Shown piece after piece: positions 55,766 through 64,000 of a stretch of 64,000 nt of DNA. Below the pieces are notes generated by a model. That model was not told the origin of the DNA. It searched no databases and saw only the letters and a program-made list of their open reading frames with translations. How positions within the stretch are numbered: the first letter of the stretch is position 1; each line of letters opens with the position of its first letter. A program made the translations under genes and the position numbers. Source of the stretch: Lepidurus packardi (Eukaryota; Arthropoda; Branchiopoda; Notostraca; Triopsidae); NCBI GenBank assembly GCA_023053545.1, contig JAKZAN010000056.1:186001-250000 (forward strand), given 5' to 3'.

Positions 55766-58042
55766 GAATTAATTAATTACGGACTGAAATAATTCCTTAC
55801 GGACTGAATTAATTACTTACGGACTGAATTAATTCCTTAATTAATTCCTTACGGACTGAATTAATTTCATACGGAATGAATTAATTCCTTACGGACTGAA
55901 TTAATTCCTTACTGACTGAATTAATTCCTTACGGACTGAATTAATTTCTTACGTACTTAATTAATTCCTTACGGTCTGAATTAATTCCGTACGGATTTTA
56001 TTAATTACTTCCGGACTGAATTAATTCCTTTCGGATTTAATTAATTCCTTACGGACTGAATTAATTCCTTACGGACTGAATTAATTCCTTACGGACTGAA
56101 TTATTTCCTTACGGACTGAATTAATTCTTTAGGATTGATTGAATTCCTTTCTTACCGAATTAATTTTTTACGGACTGAATTAATTCCTTACGGACTTAAT
56201 TAATTCCGTAAGGAATGAATTAATTAATTACGGACTGAAATAATTCCTTACGGACTGAATTAATTCCTTACGGACTTCATTAATTCCTTTCGGACTTAAT
56301 TAATTCATTACGGACTTAATTAATTCCTTACGGACTGAAATAATTCCTTACTGACTGAATTAATTCCTTACGGACTGAATTAATTCCTTACGGACTGAAT
56401 TAATTCCTTACGGACTTAATTAATTCCTTACGGACTTAATTAAATCCTTACGTACTTAATTAATTCCTTACGGTCTGAATTAATTCCGTACGGATTTTAT
56501 TAACTACTTACGGACTGAATTAATTCCTTACGGACTTAATTAATTCCTTACGGACTGAATTAATTCCTTACGGACTGAATTAATTCCTTACGGACTGAAT
56601 TAATTCCTTACGGACTGAATTAATTCCTTTCTTACCGAATTAATTCCTTACGGACTGAATTAATTCCTTAGGACTGAATTAATTCCTTACGGACTTAATT
56701 ATTTCCTTACGGACTGAATTAATTCTTTAGGATTGATTGAATTCCTTTCTTACTGAATTAATTCCTTACGGACTGAATTAATTCCTTACGGACTGAATTA
56801 ATTCATTACCGACATAATTAAATCCTTACAGACTGAAATTATTCCTTATGGACTTAACTAATTCCGTAAGGAATGAATTAATTAATTACGGACTGAAATA
56901 ATTCCTTACGGACTGAATTAATTCCTTACGGACTGAATTAATTCCTTACGGACTGAATTAATTCCTTACGGACTGAATTAATTCCTTACGGACTGTATTA
57001 ATTCCTTTCTTACTGAATTAATTCCTTACGGACTGAATTAATTCCTTAATTAATTCCTTACGGACTGAATTAATTTCATACGGACTGAATTAATTCATTA
57101 CGGACTTAATTAATCCAATACGTACTGAACTTATTCATTACGGACTGAATTAATTCCTTACGGACTGAACTAATTCCTTACGGACTGAACTAATACCTAA
57201 CGGACTGAATTAATACCTTACGGACTGAATTAATTCCTTACGGACTGAATTAATACTTTACGGACTGAATTAATTCCTTACGGACAGAATTAATTCTTTA
57301 CGGACGGAATTAATTCCTTACGGACTGATTTAATTCCTTACGCACTGAATTAATTCTTTACGGACTGAATTAATTCCTTACGGACTGAATCAATTCCTTA
57401 ATTAATTCCTTACGGAATGAATTAATTTTATACGGACTGAATTAATTCCTTACGTACTGAACTTATTCCTTACGGACTGAATTAATTCCTTACGGACTGA
57501 ATTAATTCCTTACGGACTTAATTAATTCCTTACGTACTTAATTAATTCCTTACGGTCTGAATAAATTCCGTACGGATTTTATTAACTACTTACGGACTGA
57601 ATTAATTCCTTACGGACTGAATTAATTCCTTACGGACTGAATTAATTCCTTACGGACTGAATTATTTCCTTACGGACTGAATTAATTCTTTAGGATTGAT
57701 TGAATTCCTTTCTTACCGAATTAATTCCTTACGGACTGAATTAATTCCTTACGGACTTAATCAATTCCGTAAGGAATGAATTAATTAATTACGGACTGAA
57801 ATAATTCCTTACGGACTTAATTAATTCATTACGGACTTAATTAATTCCTTACGGACTTAATTAATTCACTACGGACTGAATTAATACCTTACGGACTGAA
57901 TTAAATCTTTACGGACAGAATTAATTCCTTACGGACTGAATTAATTCCTTACGGACTTAATTATTTCCTTACGGACTGAATTAATTCTTTAGGATTGATT
58001 GAATTCTTTTCTTACTGAATTAATTCCTTACGGACTGAATTA

Positions 58043-58076
58043 ATTCCTAACGGACTTAATTAAGTCCGTAAGGAAT
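58043..58076. repeat. 34-bp near-perfect palindrome, second copy
   Basis: Identical in layout to 55732-55765 and carried by the 2311-bp duplication. Confidence 0.9.
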
Positions 58077-58460
58077 GAATTAATTAATTACGGACTGAAA
58101 TAATTCCTTACGGACTGAATTAATTACTTACGGACTGAATTAATTCCTTAATTAATTCCTTACGGACTGAATTAATTTCATACGGAATGAATTAATTCCT
58201 TACGGACTGAATTAATTCCTTACTGACTGAATTAATTCCTTACGGACTGAATTAATTTCTTACGTACTTAATTAATTCCTTACGGTCTGAATTAATTCCG
58301 TACGGATTTTATTAATTACTTCCGGACTGAATTAATTCCTTTCGGATTTAATTAATTCCTTACGGACTGAATTAATTCCTTACGGACTGAATTAATTCCT
58401 TACGGACTGAATTATTTCCTTACGGACTGAATTAATTCTTTAGGATTGATTGAATTCCTT

Positions 58461-61400
58461 TCTTACCGAATTAATTTTTTACGGACTGAATTAATTCCTT
58501 ACGGACTTAATTAATTCCGTAAGGAATGAATTAATTAATTACGGACTGAAATAATTCCTTACGGACTGAATTAATTCCTTACGGACTTCATTAATTCCTT
58601 TCGGACTTAATTAATTCATTACGGACTTAATTAATTCCTTACGGACTGAAATAATTCCTTACTGACTGAATTAATTCCTTACGGACTGAATTAATTCCTT
58701 ACGGACTGAATTAATTCCTTACGGACTTAATTAATTCCTTACGGACTTAATTAAATCCTTACGTACTTAATTAATTCCTTACGGTCTGAATTAATTCCGT
58801 ACGGATTTTATTAACTACTTACGGACTGAATTAATTCCTTACGGACTGAATTAATTCCTTACGGACTGAATTAATTCCTTACGGACTGAATTAATTCCTT
58901 TCTTACCGAATTAATTCCTTACGGACTGAATTAATTCCTTAGGACTGAATTAATTCCTTACGGACTTAATTATTTCCTTACGGACTGAATTAATTCTTTA
59001 GGATTGATTGAATTCCTTTCTTACTGAATTAATTCCTTACGGACTGAATTAATTCCTTACGGACTGAATTAATTCATTACCGACATAATTAAATCCTTAC
59101 AGACTGAAATTATTCCTTATGGACTTAACTAATTCCGTAAGGAATGAATTAATTAATTACGGACTGAAATAATTCCTTACGGACTGAATTAATTCCTTAC
59201 GGACTGAATTAATTCCTTACGGACTGAATTAATTCCTTACGGACTGAATTAATTCCTTACGGACTGTATTAATTCCTTTCTTACTGAATTAATTCCTTAC
59301 GGACTGAATTAATTCCTTAATTAATTCCTTACGGACTGAATTAATTTCATACGGACTGAATTAATTCATTACGGACTTAATTAATCCAATACGTACTGAA
59401 CTTATTCATTACGGACTGAATTAATTCCTTACGGACTGAACTAATTCCTTACGGACTGAACTAATACCTAACGGACTGAATTAATACCTTACGGACTGAA
59501 TTAATTCCTTACGGACTGAATTAATACTTTACGGACTGAATTAATTCCTTACGGACAGAATTAATTCTTTACGGACGGAATTAATTCCTTACGGACTGAT
59601 TTAATTCCTTACGCACTGAATTAATTCTTTACGGACTGAATTAATTCCTTACGGACTGAATCAATTCCTTAATTAATTCCTTACGGAATGAATTAATTTT
59701 ATACGGACTGCATTAATTCCTTACGTACTGAACTTATTCCTTACGGACTGAATTAATTCCTTACGGACTGAATTAATTCCTTTCTTACCGAATTAATTCC
59801 TTTCTTACCGAATTAATTCCTTACGGACTGAATTAATTCCTTACGGACTGAATTATTTCCTTACGGACTGAATTAATTCTTTAGGATTGATTGAATTCCT
59901 TTCTTACCGAATTAATTTTTTACGGACTGAATTAATTCCTTACGGACTTAATTAATTCCGTACGGAATGAATTAATTAATTACGGACTGAAATAATTCCT
60001 TACGGACTGAATTAATTCCTTACGGACTTCATTAATTCCTTTCGGACTTAATTAATTCATTACGGACTTAATTAATTCCTTACGGACTGAAATAATTCCT
60101 TACTGACTGAATTAATTCCTTACGGACTGAATTAATTCCTTACGGACTTAATTAATTCCTTACGGACTTAATTAAATCCTTACGTACTTAATTAATTCCT
60201 TACGGTCTGAATTAATTCCGTACGGATTTTATTAACTACTTACGGACTGAATTAATTCCTTACGGACTTAATTAATTCCTTACGGACTGAATTAATTCCT
60301 TACGGACTGAATTAATTCCTTTCTTACCGAATTAATTCCTTACGGACTGAATTAATTCCTTAGGACTGAATTAATTCCTTACGGACTTAATTATTTCCTT
60401 ACGGACTGAATTAATTCTTTAGGATTGATTGAATTCCTTTCTTACTGAATTAATTCCTTACGGACTGAATTAATTCCTTACGGACTGAATTAATTCATTA
60501 CCGACATAATTAAATCCTTACAGACTGAAATTATTCCTTATGGACTTAACTAATTCCGTAAGGAATGAATTAATTAATTACGGACTGAAATAATTCCTTA
60601 CGGACTGAATTAATTCCTTACGGACTGAATTAATTCCTTACGGACTGAATTAATTCCTTACGGACTGAATTAATTCCTTACGGACTGTATTAATTCCTTT
60701 CTTACTGAATTAATTCCTTACGGACTGAATTAATTCCTTAATTAATTCCTTACGGACTGAATTAATTTCATACGGACTGAATTAATTCATTACGGACTTA
60801 ATTAATCCAATACGTACTGAACTTATTCATTACGGACTGAATTAATTCCTTACGGACTGAACTAATTCCTTACGGACTGAACTAATACCTAACGGACTGA
60901 ATTAATACCTTACGGACTGAATTAATTCCTTACGGACTGAATTAATACTTTACGGACTGAATTAATTCCTTACGGACAGAATTAATTCTTTACGGACGGA
61001 ATTAATTCCTTACGGACTGATTTAATTCCTTACGCACTGAATTAATTCTTTACGGACTGAATTAATTCCTTACGGACTGAATCAATTCCTTAATTAATTC
61101 CTTACGGAATGAATTAATTTTATACGGACTGAATTAATTCCTTACGTACTGAACTTATTCCTTACGGACTGAATTAATTCCTTACGGACTGAATTAATTC
61201 CTTTCTTACCGAATTAATTCCTTTCTTACCGAATTAATTCCTTACGGACTGAATTAATTCCTTACGGACTGAATTATTTTCTTACGGACTGAATTAATTC
61301 TTTAGGATTGATTGAATTCCTTTCTTACCGAATTAATTTTTTACGGACTGAATTAATTCCTTACGGACTTAATTAATTCCGTACGGAATGAATTAATTAA

Positions 61401-62450
61401 TTACGGACTGAAATAATTCCTTACGGACTGAATTAATTCCTTACGGACTTCATTAATTCCTTTCGGACTTAATTAATTCATTACGGACTTAATTAATTCC
61501 TTACGGACTGAAATAATTCCTTACTGACTGAATTAATTCCTTACGGACTGAATTAATTCCTTACGGACTGAATTAATTCCTTACGGACTTAATTAATTCC
61601 TTACGGACTTAATTAAATCCTTACGTACTTAATTAATTCCTTACGGTCTGAATTAATTCCGTACGGATTTTATTAACTACTTACGGACTGAATTAATTCC
61701 TTACGGACTTAATTAATTCCTTACGGACTGAATTAATTCCTTACGGACTGAATTAATTCCTTACGGACTGAATTAATTCCTTTCTTACCGAATTAATTCC
61801 TTACGGACTGAATTAATTCCTTAGGACTGAATTAATTCCTTACGGACTTAATTATTTCCTTACGGACTGAATTAATTCTTTAGGATTGATTGAATTCCTT
61901 TCTTACTGAATTAATTCCTTACGGACTGAATTAATTCCTTACGGACTGAATTAATTCATTACCGACATAATTAAATCCTTACAGACTGAAATTATTCCTT
62001 ATGGACTTAACTAATTCCGTAAGGAATGAATTAATTAATTACGGACTGAAATAATTCCTTACGGACTGAATTAATTCCTTACGGACTGAATTAATTCCTT
62101 ACGGACTGAATTAATTCCTTACGGACTGAATTAATTCCTTACGGACTGTATTAATTCCTTTCTTACTGAATAAATTCCTTACGGACTGAATTAATTCCTT
62201 AATTAATTCCTTACGGACTGAATTAATTTCATACGGACTGAATTAATTCATTACGGACTTAATTAATCCAATACGTACTGAACTTATTCATTACGGACTG
62301 AATTAATTCCTTACGGACTGAACTAATTCCTTACGGACTGAACTAATACCTAACGGACTGAATTAATACCTTACGGACTGAATTAATTCCTTACGGACTG
62401 AACTAATACTTTACGGACTGAATTAATTCCTTACGGACAGAATTAATTCT
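58461..62450 (+). repeat. HOR units of 1421-1461 bp, three copies
   Basis: AATTTTTTACGG marks successive units at 58473, 59914 and 61335 (steps 1441 and 1421). A fourth relative sits at 56162. Later positions in units two and three drift to offsets 1441 and 1461 as single consensus monomers are gained (near 61560 and 61740). Units two and three share CCGTACGGAATG where the first has CCGTAAGGAATG, and a doubled CCTTTCTTACCG monomer lies at their left edges (59781 and 61202). The last unit parts from the pattern near 62450. Confidence 0.85.
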
Positions 62451-62687
62451 TTACGGACTGAATTAATTCCTTACGGACTTAATTAATTCCTTACGGACTG
62501 AATTAATTCCTTACGGACTGAATTAATTCGTTACGGACTGAATTATTTCCTTAAGGACTGAATTAATTCTTTAGGATTGATTGAATTCCTTTCTTACTGA
62601 ATTAATTTCATACGGACTGAATTAACTCATTACGGACATAATTAATCCATTACGGACTGAATTAATTCTTTATGATTGATTGAATTC

Positions 62688-62847
62688 CTTACTTGCTGAA
62701 TTAATTAGTTACGGACTGAATTAATTCCTTACGGATTGGATTAACTACTTAGGGACTGAATTAATTCCTTGGGAACTGAATTAATTCCTTGGGAACTGAA
62801 TTAATTCCTTACGGACTGAATTAATTCCGTATGGACTTAAGTGACTC
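62688..62847 (+). repeat. Diverged-monomer cluster, copy 2
   Basis: Matches 52881-53040 at offset exactly 9807. The one substitution seen is AATTAGTTACGG against AATTAATTACGG near 62707. To the left it is preceded by CTTTATGATTGATTG, a form otherwise seen only near 812, rather than the usual CTTTAGGATTGATTG. Confidence 0.9.
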
Positions 62848-64000
62848 ATTACGGACTTAATTAATTCCTTACGGACTGAATTAATTCCTTACGGACTGAA
62901 TTAATTCCTTACGGACTGATTTAATTCCTTACGCACTGAATTAATTCTTTACGGACTGAATTAATTCCTTACGGACTGAATCAATTCCTTAATTAATTCC
63001 TTACGGAATGAATTAATTTCATACGGACTGAATTAATTCCTTACGTACTGAACTTATTCCTTACGTACTGAATTAATTCCTTACGGACTGAATTAATTCC
63101 TTACGGACTGAATTAATTCCTTACGGACTGAATTAATTCCTTACTGACTGAATTAATTCCTTACGGACTGAATTAATTCCTTAAGGACTGAATTAATTCC
63201 TTACGGACTGAATTAATTCCTTACGGACTGAATTAATTCCTTACGGACTTAATTAATTCCGTAAGGAATGAATTAATTAATTACGGACTGAAATAATTCC
63301 TTACGGATTGAATTAATTACTTACGGACTGAATTAATTCCTTAATTAATTCCTTACGGACTGAATTAATTTCATACGGACTGAATTAATTCCTTACGGAC
63401 TGAATTAATTCCTTACTGACTGAATTAATTCCTTACGGACTGAATTAATTCCTTACGGACTGAATTAATTTCGTACGGATTTTATTTATTACTTACGGAC
63501 TGAATTAATTCCTTACGGATTTAATTAATTCCTTACGGACTGAATTAATTCCTTACGGACTGAATTAATTCCTTACGGACTGAATTATTTCCTTACGGAC
63601 TGAATTAATTCTTTAGGATTGATTGAATTCCTTTCTTAAAGAAATAATTCCTTACGGACTGAATTAATTCCTTACGGACTGAATTAATTCCTTACGGACT
63701 GAAATAATTCCTTACTGACTGAATTAATTCCTTACGGACTGAATTAATTCCTTACGGACTGAATTAATTCATTACAGACTTAATTAATTCCTTACGGACT
63801 TAATTAATTCCTTACGGACTTAATTAATTCCTTACGTACTTAATTAATTCCTTACGGTCTGAATTAATTCCGTACGGATTTTATTAACTACTTACGGACT
63901 GAATTAATTCCTTACGGACTTAATTAATTCCTTACGGACTGAATTAATTCCTTACGGACTGAATTAATTCCTTACGGACTGAATTATTTCCTTACGGACT

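Larger units (their letters stand above)
55201..59772 (+). repeat. 2311-bp tandem duplication
   Basis: Copy 1 is 55201 to about 57511 and copy 2 from 57512 to about 59772. GAATTCTTTTCTTAC (GGATTG at 55681 and 57992), the 34-bp palindrome (55732 and 58043) and AATTTTTTACGG (56162 and 58473) all give offset 2311. Copy 2 lacks monomers near 58870 that copy 1 has near 56590, so its right part is shifted. Confidence 0.88.
1..64000 (+). repeat. 20-bp satellite DNA array, whole window
   Basis: The consensus monomer ATTCCTTACGGACTGAATTA is repeated head to tail about 3,200 times with no unique sequence between copies. Each monomer combines a perfect 10-bp palindrome (GAATTAATTC) with a near-palindromic core (CCTTACGG) and one CpG. 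Roughly half the monomers match the consensus by eye; most others carry one to three substitutions that recur in fixed order. The longest runs of perfect consensus I noticed are six to seven monomers (for example 31321-31450). The array enters and leaves the window in mid-repeat. All monomers are in the same orientation except the block at 47974-48090. There are no genes: TGA and TAA on the forward strand and two TAA per monomer on the reverse strand recur in every frame each 60 bp. A eukaryotic heterochromatic satellite is the natural reading; the family and species are not recognised. Confidence 0.98.

Noticed and set aside
1..64000. CRISPR array
   Set aside because: Repeats abut directly with no unique spacers, the monomer is only 20 bp, and no cas-like genes are present.
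1..64000. Open reading frames or a repetitive protein gene
   Set aside because: 20 is not a multiple of 3, so every frame meets each stop once per 60 bp. The consensus allows at most about 15-16 codons on either strand; any slightly longer frame is due to a local variant.
1..64000. Iteron-type replication origin
   Set aside because: A 20-bp direct repeat resembles plasmid iterons in size, but thousands of copies with no adjacent rep gene or unique origin sequence do not fit.
1..64000. Telomeric repeat
   Set aside because: No G-rich strand bias (4 C and 3 G per monomer) and a 20-bp unit with both strands mixed in composition. Not similar to common TTAGGG-type repeats.
1..64000. CENP-B box
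   Set aside because: The TACGGA and ACGGACT segments share only a few bases with the known box; the required TTCG and CGGG elements are not present in the monomer.
1..64000. Promoter boxes and terminators
   Set aside because: TAAT, ATTA and TATT strings occur in every monomer by composition. With no gene to serve and no local departure from the repeat, calling them regulatory sites has no support.

Overview
The whole window is one uninterrupted satellite array. About 3,200 head-to-tail copies of a 20-bp AT-rich monomer (consensus ATTCCTTACGGACTGAATTA, 7 G/C of 20) run from base 1 to base 64,000. Both window ends lie inside the array, so it continues on each side. I found no protein-coding gene, RNA gene, transposon or unique-sequence spacer. 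The consensus places stop codons in all six frames every 60 bp, so intact stretches hold only about 15-16 codons. Such an array points to eukaryotic heterochromatin (centromeric, pericentromeric, subtelomeric, sex- or B-chromosome). I do not recognise the monomer and cannot name the species.

Below the 20-bp level the array is highly structured. Variant monomers are not scattered: they recur in fixed order as haplotypes, giving an irregular higher-order repeat (HOR). Recurrent markers are a 19-bp monomer that creates an EcoRI site, a 12-bp truncated monomer that creates a PacI site, a TACGTA / CGTACG pair of monomers, a monomer whose 8-bp core reads CCGTAAGG (the reverse complement of the usual CCTTACGG), and a cluster ending AATCCAATACGTACTGAACT.

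Layout by nested duplication. 0-5.6 kb: mosaic, with 1-787 recurring at 4642-5428 and a 239-bp tandem at 2.4-2.9 kb. 5.6-7.84 kb: a 1120-bp tandem whose copies I could not tell apart. 7.3-13.8 kb: a 3278-bp tandem that later gained small indels, with an 809-bp tandem overlapping its right end. 14.3-15.6 kb: 738 bp. 19.4-21.6 kb: about 1.06-1.10 kb. 21.7-23.5 kb: 870 bp. 24-38 kb: long segments recurring at offsets of 3.8-3.9 and 2.5 kb. 34-42.5 kb: an about 0.85-kb block in three copies. 42.9-46.9 kb: 2117 bp. 47.4-48.4 kb: a 715-bp duplication containing the only large inversion in the window, a perfect 117-bp inverted repeat. 49-51.5 kb: about 1.3 kb. 51.5-54.4 kb: about 1.8 kb. 55.2-59.8 kb: 2311 bp. 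58.5-62.5 kb: units of 1421-1461 bp. The most diverged monomers form a cluster seen twice, at 52.9 and 62.7 kb.

Together this looks like an array evolving by in-register unequal exchange or replication slippage at scales from one monomer to several kb, plus at least one template switch to the opposite strand. All comparisons were made by eye, so breakpoints are good to roughly one monomer unless stated otherwise.
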